From positions 85,511-149,510 of the forward strand of contig DEXE01000003.1 in NCBI GenBank assembly GCA_002363955.1: a stretch of DNA of 64,000 bases. Reading direction: 5' to 3'. The notes beneath the pieces are model-generated. The model was not told the origin of the DNA. It ran no database searches and worked only from the letters and a program-made list of their open reading frames with translations. Every line of letters begins with the position of its first letter. Positions within the stretch are counted from its first letter, which is position 1. Shown piece after piece: positions 1 to 8,671 of the stretch. Source of the DNA: Methylophaga sp. UBA3192 (lineage in GTDB: Bacteria > Pseudomonadota > Gammaproteobacteria > Nitrosococcales > Methylophagaceae). A program made the position numbers and the translations under genes.

Positions 1-82
1 CATTACCACAGCCCAAATCCAGAACATGGGCATTATCTGGTATCCAATCACTGATTATTTGTAAATCAACGCGTAAAGCCAT
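1..82 (-). CDS. metW: MetW, methionine biosynthesis protein (N-terminal part, cut by window edge)
   Basis: Only the first 27 codons are present; the gene runs off position 1. The visible start (MALRVDLQIISDW) and the SAM-binding motif VLDLGCGN at about residues 19-26 match the methyltransferase-like MetW family, which accompanies MetX in many proteobacteria. The ATG overlaps the metX stop codon by one base (TAATG arrangement on the minus strand), so the two are translationally coupled. Family knowledge: MetW is thought to support MetX in homoserine acylation. The assignment rests on a short fragment plus its neighbour. Confidence 0.85.
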   Translation of the reverse strand, partial: MALRVDLQIISDWIPDNAHVLDLGCGN

Positions 83-1230
83 TAGCCATTCACCTCTTTA
101 GCAACCTGCTGCATATAACTGGCAAAGATTTCTATATAACGTGGTATCGGCATCAAAAAAGCATCATGGCCCTGAGTGGCTTCGATTTCCGCATAGCAGA
201 CAGACTTACCTGCACTGAGCAAGGCATCGACGATTTCCAGTGAACGTAATGGTGAAAAGCGCCAGTCACTGGTAAATGAAATGATCAACGACTTGGCCTG
301 AATTGCTTTGACTGCCTCATTCAGATCGTCATTAAATTCCTTGGCCGGATCAAAGTAGTCCAGCGCTTTGGTCATTAACAGATAGGTGTTGGCGTCAAAC
401 CGCTCGACGAAACTGGAGCTTTGATAACGTAAATAACTTTCTATCTGAAATTCAACATCGTAACCGTATTGAATTTTGCCGCTGCGCAGTTCACGACCGA
501 ATTTCTCGCCCATTGCTTCATCAGAAAGATAGGTGATATGCCCCAGCATTCTCGCCAGTCCCAGCCCTTGTCTGGGAACAGTATTAAATTCCTGATAGCG
601 ACCTTCGTGAAATTCAGGATCCGATTTAATTGCGGTGCGGGCGACTTCATTAAAGGCAATATTCTGGGCTGAGAGTTTTGGTGCGGCGGCGATCACCAGA
701 GCGTGACCAACCCGTTCAGGCAGGGTAATCGCCCAGTGCAATGCTTGCATGCCACCCAGACTGCCACCAACAACGGCCGCCCACTTATCAATGCCTAATG
801 AATCTGCCAGAATCGCCTGACTCTTTACCCAGTCAGCTACGGTCACTATTGGAAAATCAGGACCGTACAATTTGCCGGTTTGTGGATTAACCGTATTGGG
901 GCCGGATGAGCCTTTACAACCACCCAGGTTATTCGGGCAAACTACAAAAAAATGATTGGTATCAATGGCTTTACCCGGACCAATTGCCGTATCCCACCAG
1001 CCAGGCTTGCGTTCTTCCAGAGAATGGAAACCGGCAGCATGATGATCTCCGGACAATGCATGACAAATCAGAACAGCATTGCTTTTATCTTCATTCAATG
1101 TGCCATAGGTCTCATAAATCAAATCAAATTGCGGCAGCACTCGACCACAATCCAGAGCTAGTGGCGTATCAATATGCAAGTGAGAAGGGGTTACCAATCC
1201 AACTGAGTCAGCTGGCAGGGAGTCCGACAT
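82..1230 (-). CDS. metX: Homoserine O-acyltransferase MetX
   Basis: Cytoplasmic alpha/beta-hydrolase-fold enzyme of 382 aa that activates homoserine by O-acylation for methionine synthesis. The nucleophile elbow GGSLGGMQ lies at residues 155-162 (Ser157). The remaining triad residues are Asp322 (in SFTSDWRFSP) and His355 (in TQGHDAFLMP). An early NNLGGCKGSSGP segment (about 100-111) is typical of the family. Length is normal. metW follows with a one-base overlap and a YggT gene lies 24 nt upstream. Proteobacterial MetX enzymes may use acetyl-CoA or succinyl-CoA, and the sequence alone does not let me choose. Confidence 0.95.
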   Translation of the reverse strand: MSDSLPADSVGLVTPSHLHIDTPLALDCGRVLPQFDLIYETYGTLNEDKSNAVLICHALSGDHHAAGFHSLEERKPGWWDTAIGPGKAIDTNHFFVVCPNNLGGCKGSSGPNTVNPQTGKLYGPDFPIVTVADWVKSQAILADSLGIDKWAAVVGGSLGGMQALHWAITLPERVGHALVIAAAPKLSAQNIAFNEVARTAIKSDPEFHEGRYQEFNTVPRQGLGLARMLGHITYLSDEAMGEKFGRELRSGKIQYGYDVEFQIESYLRYQSSSFVERFDANTYLLMTKALDYFDPAKEFNDDLNEAVKAIQAKSLIISFTSDWRFSPLRSLEIVDALLSAGKSVCYAEIEATQGHDAFLMPIPRYIEIFASYMQQVAKEVNG

Positions 1231-1254
1231 AATGTACTGTGTCCTATAACAAAA

Positions 1255-1830
1255 TTAATACTGGGGATAGGCTGTGCCGAGTAATAAAGGCATCACCAGC
1301 ATCGACAGAACCTGCAGGCCTAATATGACGACTAACGGCGATAAATCAATGCCACCCAGTAACGGCATTCTGCGCCTTACCGGATCCAGTAAAGGGGCAT
1401 TAATCGCCTGGATCAGGCTGGCAACCGGATTGTAGCCTTGAGGGGCCAGCCAGCTGAGCAGAACTTCGATAATAATCGTGACAGTAAATAAGCTGATAAA
1501 CAGTGAAAACAACTCTGCTACCGTGAACAGTATTAATCCGGTTAATGTCGGCCATGCACCTGCCAGACTGAGCAATAAAGTCAATTTAATCAGCGTAACC
1601 AGGATCAATAAAAGTAAAACAGCGGAATCAAATTTACGTGAGCTGGGCATAAAGCTGCGTAGTGGTGCACACAGCGGTTCAGTAATACGAATGATGGTCT
1701 GTATTAATGGATGCGTAAACGATGTTCTGATTAGCGGTAAAAGTAAGCGTATTGCAACGATGTACATATACAACTGAAACAGTGTTTCAATCAGAAACAT
1801 CAATGGATTTGAGAAATAACTGTTAGGCAT
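1255..1830 (-). CDS. yggT: YggT family integral membrane protein
   Basis: A 191-aa hydrophobic protein with two tandem YggT-type halves. Each has a membrane segment followed by a P-L-x-P-x-R-like turn (EPLCAPLRSFMP near 52-63 and APLLDPVRRRMP near 143-154). The family is widespread in bacteria and cyanobacteria and sits next to proC and yggS; its role is not settled (osmotic tolerance and membrane organisation have been suggested). The start overlaps the end of proC by 8 nt, placing it in the yggS-proC-yggT-metX-metW run. Confidence 0.9.
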   Translation of the reverse strand: MPNSYFSNPLMFLIETLFQLYMYIVAIRLLLPLIRTSFTHPLIQTIIRITEPLCAPLRSFMPSSRKFDSAVLLLLILVTLIKLTLLLSLAGAWPTLTGLILFTVAELFSLFISLFTVTIIIEVLLSWLAPQGYNPVASLIQAINAPLLDPVRRRMPLLGGIDLSPLVVILGLQVLSMLVMPLLLGTAYPQY

Positions 1831-2659
1831 GGTGATCTTGTCCTAATTCATCTGCCAGTTCACGAGCGCGTAATGCCGCTGCCACTAACGCATTTTCAAA
1901 TAGGCCATGCAAACCACCATCCTCCAGTTCATGAATAGCTCTTTCAGTAGTGCCGCCGGGCGAGGTGACCTGTTTTCGCAACGTGCTGGCAGATTCGCCA
2001 CTTTCCAGTGCCATTTTAGCGGCCCCAAATGCGGTTTCCAAACATAATAGTCTGGCTGTTTCCTGCGGTAACCCAAGCTCCACAGCTGCTTTTTCCATGG
2101 CTTCCATAACAAGAAAAAAGTAGGCAGGACCACTACCCGATAAAGCGGTGACAGCATCCATATGTTTTTCGTCTTGCAGCCAGATAGCTAGACCGCAGGC
2201 ACGTAGAATTGATTCAGCCAGTTCATGTTGTTGATGAGTGACATTTTCATTGGCGAATAAAGCCGTAGCACCGGCTTCTACAAGCGCGGGAGTATTTGGC
2301 ATGGCACGTACGATGGAGGCATGAGGTTTATCAAGCCAGCGGCTGATGTCTTTGATGCGAATTCCTGCTGCAATGGAAATCATCAGTTGCTGCTGTTGCC
2401 AGTCAGGATTGAGTTCCTTTACTACATCCTGAAGTTGCTGCGGTTTCACCGCAATAATAATAACGTCCGCGCCTTCAATGGCTTGACGATTGTCCGTAAA
2501 TGTCTGAACGGGATAGCGACTGTTAAGTGATTCGAGTGTGTCCGGCTGTTTATCGGCAACATGGATATTGTCGGCAGAAATGCCATTGGCAATTAAACCA
2601 CCAATCAGGCTGCGCGCCATATTTCCACCGCCGATAAAGGCGAGCTTACAAGGTATCAT
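1823..2659 (-). CDS. proC: Pyrroline-5-carboxylate reductase
   Basis: Catalyses the NAD(P)H-dependent reduction of 1-pyrroline-5-carboxylate to proline, the last step of proline synthesis. At 278 aa it is the usual length. The N-terminal Rossmann motif FIGGGNMA is at residues 8-15, the conserved MPNTPALV at 120-127, and the C-terminal signature segments ALSGSGPAYFF (172-182) and VTSPGGTTE (231-239) are intact. It lies between yggS (47 nt upstream) and yggT (8-nt overlap), an order conserved in many gammaproteobacteria. Confidence 0.97.
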   Translation of the reverse strand: MIPCKLAFIGGGNMARSLIGGLIANGISADNIHVADKQPDTLESLNSRYPVQTFTDNRQAIEGADVIIIAVKPQQLQDVVKELNPDWQQQQLMISIAAGIRIKDISRWLDKPHASIVRAMPNTPALVEAGATALFANENVTHQQHELAESILRACGLAIWLQDEKHMDAVTALSGSGPAYFFLVMEAMEKAAVELGLPQETARLLCLETAFGAAKMALESGESASTLRKQVTSPGGTTERAIHELEDGGLHGLFENALVAAALRARELADELGQDHHA

Positions 2660-2706
2660 CTAATCAATCTCCATTGAGCCAAATGTTTAAGTGGGTAGTG
2701 TACTGG

Positions 2707-3405
2707 TTATTGTTTATCGGGTGTATGTCTCTCGCCAAACAAAGCGGTGCCAATCCGAACCATCGTGCTGCCCTGAGTGATTGCAGCCTGCATATCAGCA
2801 GACATTCCCATTGACAGTGTGTCGGCTTCGGGATGTGCGATTTTCAATTCAGAAAATAGCTGTTGCGCCCGACCAAAGGTATCCAGCTGTTTTTCCTCCG
2901 TCTCAGCAATAGCAGGAATGACCATTAAACCTCGCAAACACAGATTATCCAGTTGACTGACCGCTGCTGCGAGCTCCAGTAATTTTTCCGGCTGAACGCC
3001 GGATTTGCTGGGTTCGTTATCAATATTCACCTGCAGACATATATTCAGGGGTGTTTTATGTTGTGGCCGCTGAGCCGATAAACGCTGAGCAATTTTTAAC
3101 CGGTCTACGCTCTGTACCCAATCAAAATGGACAGCAATTTCACGAGTTTTATTGGATTGGACCGGGCCGATAAAATGCCATTCCAATGTTAAATCATCTA
3201 ACGCAGCGATCTTTTCCAATGCTTCCTGCAGGTAATTCTCACCAAAACGTGTTTGTCCGGCTTCGGCTAATTCTCTGAGCCGGGAGGCTGGCCAGGTTTT
3301 GCTTACTGCCAGCAATTTTACTGAGCCTGGATGTCTGTGCGCCTGTTGTTCTGCCAATTTGATGAAGTTCATCACAGATTGCAGACGTGTTTTTGAGTTT
3401 GTCAT
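2707..3405 (-). CDS. yggS: YggS/PLPBP family pyridoxal phosphate homeostasis protein
   Basis: A 232-aa alanine-racemase-like TIM-barrel protein that binds PLP without a known catalytic activity and buffers cellular vitamin B6 pools. The PLP lysine is Lys36 in LLAVSKTWP. Other family blocks visible are GENYLQEA (about 77-84), WHFIGPVQSNK, and the C-terminal LSMGMSADMQAAI and VRIGTALFG segments. It is the first gene of the minus-strand run and is transcribed divergently from pilT, so the 92-nt spacer should carry promoters for both. Confidence 0.95.
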   Translation of the reverse strand: MTNSKTRLQSVMNFIKLAEQQAHRHPGSVKLLAVSKTWPASRLRELAEAGQTRFGENYLQEALEKIAALDDLTLEWHFIGPVQSNKTREIAVHFDWVQSVDRLKIAQRLSAQRPQHKTPLNICLQVNIDNEPSKSGVQPEKLLELAAAVSQLDNLCLRGLMVIPAIAETEEKQLDTFGRAQQLFSELKIAHPEADTLSMGMSADMQAAITQGSTMVRIGTALFGERHTPDKQ

Positions 3406-3497
3406 GTTGCAAGCCTGTCTGGAGCACGCTACCTTTAGCAGTATTCGCTATGTTGTCGTTGACGGGTAGCCGTAACTTTATGAATTAAGGAATGTGC

Positions 3498-4535
3498 ATG
3501 GATATTACTGAATTGCTGACCTTTAGTGCAAAAAACAATGCGTCGGATTTGCACATTTCTTCCGGTGAGCCACCAATGATACGTGTTGATGGCGATATCA
3601 AACGTATAAACTTGCCGGCCATGGAGCATAAAGAGGTCCATGCCATGGTGTATGACATCATGAATGATCGGCAGCGCAAGGATTTTGAAGAGTTTCTGGA
3701 AGCTGACTTTTCGTTTGAGATTCCCAATCTGGCACGTTTCCGGGTCAATGTGTTTAATCAGAATCGTGGTGCAGCTGCTGTTTTCCGGACAATCCCTTCA
3801 ACGGTCCTGACGTTAGAAGAATTGGGGGCCCCTGAAATTTTCAAACAGATTTCCGATAATCACCGGGGTATTGTACTGGTGACCGGACCAACTGGTTCAG
3901 GTAAGTCGACAACATTGGCTGCGATGATCAATTATCGGAATGATAAAGATAATGAACATATACTGACCATTGAAGATCCGATTGAGTTTGTTCACCGCAG
4001 TAAGAAGTGTCTGATTAATCAGCGTGAAGTTCATCGAGATACGCATGGGTTCAGTGAAGCCTTACGCAGTGCCTTGCGGGAAGATCCCGATATTATTCTG
4101 GTGGGGGAGTTACGTGATCTGGAAACCATTCGTCTGGCACTGACTGCTGCAGAAACCGGTCATCTGGTGTTTGGTACATTGCATACTTCCTCAGCGGCAA
4201 AAACTATTGACCGTATTATCGACGTATTCCCCGCCGCAGAAAAAGACATGGTACGTTCGATGCTGTCAGAATCATTACGTGCCGTTATTTCTCAGACCTT
4301 GCTGAAGAAAGTGGGTGGTGGTCGGATTGCTGCACATGAGATTATGATCGGTACCCCGGCGATTCGTAACCTGATTCGCGAAGACAAGGTGCCGCAGATG
4401 TATTCGTCAATTCAAACCGGTGGTGCCTTGGGCATGCAGACATTGGATCAGTGTTTACAGGATTTGGTCCGTCGTCAGCAAATCACCAAGCATGAAGCAC
4501 TGCCTCGTGCTGTGAACAAGGACCTGTTCCGTTAG
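3498..4535 (+). CDS. pilT: Type IV pilus retraction ATPase PilT
   Basis: Hexameric cytoplasmic motor that depolymerises type IV pili for twitching. From the second in-frame ATG it is 345 aa. I choose this start because AAGGA ends 6 nt before it, whereas the ATG six bases earlier would have no spacing, and the protein then begins MDITELL like known PilT. Walker A GPTGSGKST is at 130-138, the Walker B region DPDIILVGELRD at about 196-207, and the retraction-specific AIRNLIRE motif is near 285. pilU follows after 9 nt. Confidence 0.96.
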   Translation: MDITELLTFSAKNNASDLHISSGEPPMIRVDGDIKRINLPAMEHKEVHAMVYDIMNDRQRKDFEEFLEADFSFEIPNLARFRVNVFNQNRGAAAVFRTIPSTVLTLEELGAPEIFKQISDNHRGIVLVTGPTGSGKSTTLAAMINYRNDKDNEHILTIEDPIEFVHRSKKCLINQREVHRDTHGFSEALRSALREDPDIILVGELRDLETIRLALTAAETGHLVFGTLHTSSAAKTIDRIIDVFPAAEKDMVRSMLSESLRAVISQTLLKKVGGGRIAAHEIMIGTPAIRNLIREDKVPQMYSSIQTGGALGMQTLDQCLQDLVRRQQITKHEALPRAVNKDLFR

Positions 4536-4544
4536 GAGATCAAA

Positions 4545-5687
4545 GTGGAAATTGTCACAATATTAAAAGCAGCTGTAAAACACGAAGCCTCTGATATTTT
4601 TATCACTTCGGGCAGACCTGCCACTTTAAAAGTAAATGGTCGAATGGCAACACTTTCACAGGAGCCTTTATCCGAAGAAGAGGCGCGTGAATTGGTATTG
4701 AGTACCATGAACGATGAACAGAAAAGGACTTTCGAGCGGGATAAGGAATGTAATTATGCCATCGATACCAAAGGTGCTGGTCGCTTCCGGGTCAGTGCAC
4801 TTTATCAGCGTAGCCGTATTGCCATGGTTTTGCGACTGGTCAAAGGTGAGATCCCTACCATCGAAGAGTTGCATGTTCCTGAAATCATCAAAGAACTGGC
4901 AATGACCAAGCGCGGACTGGTGATGTTTGTTGGCGCTACAGGCAGTGGTAAATCAACCACGCTGGCGGCGATGATTGGCTATCGCAATCAGAACAGCACC
5001 GGGCATATTTTAACCATTGAGGATCCTATCGAGTTTGATCATAAACATGCAGGATGTGTTGTGACACAGCGTGAAGTTGGAGTGGATACGGATTCATACG
5101 AAATCGCCTTGAAAAACTCTTTGCGGCAAGCCCCGGATGTCATTATGATCGGTGAAATCCGGAGTCGGGATACCATGGACTACGGCATTTCATTTGCTGA
5201 AACCGGTCACTTATGTTTATCCACCCTCCACGCCAATAATGCCAATCAGGCGATGGAGCGGGTGATTAACTTTTTCCCGGAAGACCGTCACCAACAATTG
5301 TTTTTGGATTTATCTTTAAACCTGAAAGCCATTGTTGCCCAACGACTCATCCCCAAAAAAGATGGCGCCGGGCGGGCGGTGGCTGTTGAAGTGCTTCTAA
5401 ATACGCCACTAATCGGTGATCTGATCGAGAAGGGGAAGGTATCTGAAATCAAGGATGTTATGAAACGTTCCCGTGAACTGGGGATGCAAACTTTTGATCA
5501 GTCCTTGTATGATTTGTACAGAGCTGGCGAGATTTCATACGAAGATGCGTTGCGAAATGCTGATTCAAGCAATGAAGTAAGGTTGATGATAAAGTTAGGT
5601 TCAGAGACCGGTGAACTCCCGGCCGAAGCCGGTGCCCAAGCTTTATCCCTTGAAATGGAAAATGAAACAATGGGCACACGTTTTTAG
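4545..5687 (+). CDS. pilU: PilT-like retraction ATPase PilU
   Basis: Second retraction ATPase, working with PilT at the pilus base. It starts with GTG, supported by TAGGAG seven bases upstream, and is 380 aa, the usual PilU length. Walker A GATGSGKST sits at 130-138 and the Walker B region APDVIMIGEIR is intact. The AIRNLIRE motif of PilT is absent, with NTPLIGDLIEKGK in the equivalent region, which separates PilU from PilT. The C-terminal tail ending TMGTRF extends past the PilT end. Co-transcribed with pilT. Confidence 0.95.
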   Translation: MEIVTILKAAVKHEASDIFITSGRPATLKVNGRMATLSQEPLSEEEARELVLSTMNDEQKRTFERDKECNYAIDTKGAGRFRVSALYQRSRIAMVLRLVKGEIPTIEELHVPEIIKELAMTKRGLVMFVGATGSGKSTTLAAMIGYRNQNSTGHILTIEDPIEFDHKHAGCVVTQREVGVDTDSYEIALKNSLRQAPDVIMIGEIRSRDTMDYGISFAETGHLCLSTLHANNANQAMERVINFFPEDRHQQLFLDLSLNLKAIVAQRLIPKKDGAGRAVAVEVLLNTPLIGDLIEKGKVSEIKDVMKRSRELGMQTFDQSLYDLYRAGEISYEDALRNADSSNEVRLMIKLGSETGELPAEAGAQALSLEMENETMGTRF

Positions 5688-5702
5688 GTTTTTAGGGAGT
5701 TA

Positions 5703-5730
5703 CAAAAAAAGGCAAATATGTCTTTTTTTT
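5703..5730 (+). terminator. Possible weak terminator after pilU
   Basis: An A-run and a T-run (AAAAAAAG ... CTTTTTTTT) flank a short spacer just after the pilU stop and could form an A:U hairpin ending in a U-tract. There is almost no GC pairing, so it would be weak. It is the only candidate before the next gene. Confidence 0.3.
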
Positions 5731-5777
5731 AATATGTTACACTTCAAACGTAAATCGTATTATTATGATGTTTGAGT

Positions 5778-5805
5778 CTGACACATGGAGTAACGGCCGT
5801 GTCAG
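5778..5805 (+). repeat. Inverted repeat in the leader of the OmpA-type lipoprotein gene
   Basis: CTGACAC and GTGTCAG pair across a 14-nt loop, 60 nt upstream of the lipoprotein start codon. It has no U-tract, so it is not a classic terminator. It could be a protein-binding palindrome or an mRNA 5' hairpin. Function is unknown. Confidence 0.4.
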
Positions 5806-5864
5806 TCAGGATATCAGCAAACGATTACCTACTAATAAGCAATAAATCTAAAGGAACTTAAACT

Positions 5865-6710
5865 ATGAATATTACAGTTAAATTAACGGCAGCATTGCTG
5901 ACGATTGGTTTGCTGGCTGGTTGTGCAGGCCCAAATCAACGTGCTTACGACAATTACACCTTATGTTCGGCGCTTGGTGGTGCTGTTGGTGGCGCAGCCG
6001 TTGGTGCTGCAGCGAGTGGCGGTTCTGGTGCAGTGGGTGGCGCTGCGGTTGGTGCAATGCTGGCATTATTACTTTGCCCTACCGATGAAGCGCAAGCAGA
6101 AGAAGTAACAGAAAAAACCATGTGTGAACATGAGCCAGTCCCTGGTGCTTTACTTGATGCCAATGGCTGCGCAATGGATTCAGACAACGATGGTGTCGTT
6201 GATGGTATCGATATGTGTGCCAACACTCCAGCGGGTGTAACTGTTGATAACGTTGGTTGCCCGATTGATTCTGATAGAGATGGCGTAGCGGATTACAAAG
6301 ATCTGTGCCCTAACACTCCTGAAGGTGTAATCGTTGATGAAGATGGCTGCCCAATTGCTGGTCAAACCATTTTATCTCTGACGGGTGTGAACTTTGAATT
6401 TGATAAAGCGACTCTGACACCAGAAGCGCAAACCATTCTGGATGACGCGGTCACTGCTTTACTCAACACTGATGAAGTGGTTGAAGTGCGTGTAGAGGGT
6501 CATACTGACAGTATCGGTTCAGAAGAGTACAACTTGAAACTGTCTCAACGTCGTTCGGAATCTGTAGTTGAATATCTGGTATCTAAAGGTGTTAACGGTA
6601 ACAACCTGATTCCAGTTGGTATGGGTGAGACTTCACCTATAGCAAATAACTCGACTGATGCTGGTCGCGCCCTTAACCGTCGTGTTGACTTCATTGTTAA
6701 CACACAATAA
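5865..6710 (+). CDS. OmpA-family outer membrane lipoprotein with glycine zipper and TSP3-like repeats
   Basis: A 281-aa predicted lipoprotein. The signal peptide ends in lipobox LAGC with Cys20. A glycine/alanine-rich zipper follows (about 38-66), then two calcium-binding thrombospondin type-3-like repeats with D-x-D-x-D-G spacing (about 105-116 and 135-146). Residues 175-279 form an OmpA C-terminal peptidoglycan-binding domain (NFEFDKATL, EGHTDSIGSEEYN, NRRVDF). The expected role is anchoring the outer membrane to peptidoglycan, and the zipper may insert into or oligomerise at the membrane. AAGGA sits before the ATG and a strong terminator follows, so it is probably monocistronic. Confidence 0.88.
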   Translation: MNITVKLTAALLTIGLLAGCAGPNQRAYDNYTLCSALGGAVGGAAVGAAASGGSGAVGGAAVGAMLALLLCPTDEAQAEEVTEKTMCEHEPVPGALLDANGCAMDSDNDGVVDGIDMCANTPAGVTVDNVGCPIDSDRDGVADYKDLCPNTPEGVIVDEDGCPIAGQTILSLTGVNFEFDKATLTPEAQTILDDAVTALLNTDEVVEVRVEGHTDSIGSEEYNLKLSQRRSESVVEYLVSKGVNGNNLIPVGMGETSPIANNSTDAGRALNRRVDFIVNTQ

Positions 6711-6731
6711 CAACCCGTTTTAGTTGTTACG

Positions 6732-6758
6732 AAAAAGGCCCTTAAACGGGCCTTTTTT
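6732..6758 (+). terminator. Rho-independent terminator of the OmpA-type lipoprotein gene
   Basis: AAAAAGGCCC and GGGCCTTTTTT pair across a TTAAAC loop and end in a U-tract, 21 nt after the stop codon. Confidence 0.9.
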
Positions 6759-7071
6759 GTGTCTGTTGTTTTTGATTGAGTCCTGGTTTGTATCTGAAAT
6801 ATTTACATTTCACTATGTTATTTCTTCTGATTTTTAAGGTTTTATTTCCAATGTGATTCTGTATAAACCATAAGGATCAACTGCTTATCGGAATGGCATG
6901 AATTCTGTAACACGCTGTGCAGGTTATAACTCCTTGTTGAAAACGGTTTCATCCAGGAGTTTTTCCGAGTCTTGAGATACAGAATGTTTGTTTTCTGTGT
7001 TCAGAGAGACGGACGTCTGGATATGAATTTAATGCCAGACTTTCCATTAATTAAGCGAAGAGGAGATTGTC
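6759..7071. other. Intergenic stretch before csbD
   Basis: About 310 nt between the terminator and the CsbD start. I see no open reading frame with a ribosome binding site and no clear sigma-70 promoter. A good Shine-Dalgarno (GAGGAG) lies at the 3' end, just before the csbD ATG. The region probably carries the csbD promoter, possibly for a stress sigma factor, but I cannot point to it. Confidence 0.5.
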
Positions 7072-7263
7072 ATGAATAAAGATATTACCGAAGGTAAGTG
7101 GATACAATTCAAAGGTAAATTCAGAGAAAGCTGGGGTAAATTAACGGACGATGAAATTGAACAAACTAAAGGGAATGCTCAGCAACTTGCAGGCTTATTA
7201 CAGGAGCGGTATGGACTGGCAAAAGATCAGGCAGAAAAAGAGGTCGAAGCCCTTAATAAATAG
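7072..7263 (+). CDS. CsbD family stress-response protein
   Basis: A 63-aa hydrophilic, lysine- and glutamate-rich protein matching the CsbD-like family, in which the pattern is K-W-x-Q-x-K-G-K followed by W-G-K-L-T-D-D and ending in an amphipathic helix (GLAKDQAEKEVEAL). CsbD proteins are abundant under general stress in other bacteria (sigma-B dependent in Bacillus, YjbJ in E. coli), but the molecular function is unknown. GAGGAG lies 7 nt before the ATG and a terminator follows, so it is monocistronic. Its neighbours, an OmpA-type lipoprotein and a BON protein, fit an envelope-stress theme. Confidence 0.9.
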   Translation: MNKDITEGKWIQFKGKFRESWGKLTDDEIEQTKGNAQQLAGLLQERYGLAKDQAEKEVEALNK

Positions 7264-7309
7264 TCATTAGTCAATTAAGCCTGAATATTATTTTTTTCGG
7301 GTATCGATC

Positions 7310-7336
7310 AAAAGGCGTCGTTAAGACGCCTTTTTA
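7310..7336 (+). terminator. Rho-independent terminator of csbD
   Basis: GGCGTC (7314-7319) pairs with GACGCC (7325-7330), flanked by an A-run and TTTTTATTTT, 50 nt after the csbD stop. Confidence 0.88.
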
Positions 7337-7513
7337 TTTTAAAACGGTGGTTAAACATGAATATTTTCCCGATAGGGTTTGTAAATTATTCATGACGCCC
7401 TCTTTTTTGTTGCTGAGTATCTGTCTAACTTATTGATATTTATATGTATAAAAGGCTGGCATGGTTATAGCAACATTTCATAAGTGACAATTAAATCGAT
7501 AAGGAGATAAATA

Positions 7514-8077
7514 ATGAAATTTAAAATGAATGGTTTAGCAATTTTGACTGCAGCGACATTAATCAGTACCCCGGCATTTGCTAATGATTGGCAAGGTGAA
7601 GCGAATGATGCCTGGTTGGATGGAAAATTGGAAACATCATTATTGCTCAACACGGAATTAAATAATTTTAAAATTGATACCGACATTGACAATGGTGTTG
7701 CCGTATTAACCGGGGAGGTTAATAACGAAACCCAAAAAGATCTGGCAGGTGAAATCGCTCGGAATGTAGAAGGAATTACCGACGTTAAAAATAATTTAAC
7801 GATTGATCCGGATTACCGCCATGACGAAGCCAAAGATAACGATAACAAATCATTTAGCCGTGCTTGGCATGATATGACGGTTACTGCCGGTCTTAAAATG
7901 GAGCTTGCAGCTCATGATAAGCTCGAAGCTACATCCATTAATGTTTCAACTGATAATGGGGTTGTCACATTGAAAGGCAATGTGAAGAATGAGACCGAAA
8001 GGGATTTGGCTATCGAAATGGCAAAAGGCTACGACAAAGTTGTCGAGGTCAAAGATGAACTGGTTGTAACAAACTGA
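7514..8077 (+). CDS. Periplasmic double-BON-domain protein (OsmY-like)
   Basis: A 187-aa exported protein. A signal peptide with predicted cleavage after STPAFA (about residue 23) is followed by two BON domains, roughly 40-95 and 120-187. Each contains the signature pattern I-x-V-x-T-D-x-G-V-V-x-L-x-G-x-V and ends in a V-x-x-V-K-(D/N) strand. BON proteins associate with membranes or phospholipid and are often osmotically or stress induced. AAGGAG sits 7 nt before the ATG. The next gene begins 7 nt after the stop, so the two are one transcript. Length is close to E. coli OsmY. Confidence 0.88.
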   Translation: MKFKMNGLAILTAATLISTPAFANDWQGEANDAWLDGKLETSLLLNTELNNFKIDTDIDNGVAVLTGEVNNETQKDLAGEIARNVEGITDVKNNLTIDPDYRHDEAKDNDNKSFSRAWHDMTVTAGLKMELAAHDKLEATSINVSTDNGVVTLKGNVKNETERDLAIEMAKGYDKVVEVKDELVVTN

Positions 8078-8084
8078 ATGTCAG

Positions 8085-8546
8085 ATGTTAAATAACAGAG
8101 ATCAACAACTTATACATGAGTTGAGAAGTATCTGTGTAGATGGAGACAGCTTCTACAATATGATCGCAAGGAAAGCGATCAGTAGTGAGGTAAGAATGCT
8201 GTTTCGTGAAATGGCCCTTGTAAGGGCAGACATTGTTAATGATATAAATAAACGTTTTTCAGGGCTGAAAAATATTCAGCCCTGTAATACCGAGTTAGCG
8301 TTAACAATGCGGGCGATTTATAAAATTACATATGGAATGTGTAACCCTGCAATTGATAAGGAATGTCTTGCTGACCTTGAAACAATAGAAAGGCGTTCAT
8401 TAGAGATTTTGAAAATCTATGTAAGAAGAATGAACGACCGTCGGATGTCCTCGTACTTAGCTGGTCATTTGGCTAATATACAGTTGAGCCAGGATCGTTT
8501 GCAAAGACTAAAAAATGATCGGCGACAACATCGGCGGGTAAGTTAG
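8085..8546 (+). CDS. Small helical protein, possibly PA2169/DUF2383-like
   Basis: A 153-aa, mostly alpha-helical, charged protein without signal peptide or membrane segment. The first 60 residues (HELRSICVDGDSFYNMIA, then EVRMLFREMA) resemble the four-helix-bundle PA2169/DUF2383 family of stress-associated ferritin-like proteins, but I cannot confirm metal ligands. The C-terminus is basic (RRQHRRVS). It begins 7 nt after the BON gene, without a strong ribosome binding site, which suggests translational coupling. A palindromic terminator follows. Function is unknown. Confidence 0.6.
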   Translation: MLNNRDQQLIHELRSICVDGDSFYNMIARKAISSEVRMLFREMALVRADIVNDINKRFSGLKNIQPCNTELALTMRAIYKITYGMCNPAIDKECLADLETIERRSLEILKIYVRRMNDRRMSSYLAGHLANIQLSQDRLQRLKNDRRQHRRVS

Positions 8547-8568
8547 CCCGAATTTCACTCATTGAATT

Positions 8569-8602
8569 TAAAGAGGCTGGAACAATTGTTTCAGCCTCTT
8601 TA
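8569..8602 (+). terminator. Near-perfect palindrome, likely terminator of the BON operon
   Basis: TAAAGAGGCTG and CAGCCTCTTTA flank a core that is itself self-complementary (AACAATTGTT), giving a 34-nt stem with one G-T pair. The downstream U-tract is short (TTTATCT), so termination may be inefficient. Confidence 0.65.
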
Positions 8603-8671
8603 TCTATGTTAAGAAACCTGTAAATTGACCATGTTAGACTCAAAATCAACATTTAATTGATAACGAGTCTT

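Noticed and set aside
5954..6226. Long Ala/Pro/Ser-rich open frame on the minus strand
   Set aside because: It is the antisense of the glycine-zipper and repeat region of the lipoprotein gene; its composition follows from that and it has no ribosome binding site or family similarity.
6893..6910. Sigma-54 promoter upstream of csbD
   Set aside because: A TGGCAT sequence looked like a -24 element, but the -12 GC is missing at the right distance.
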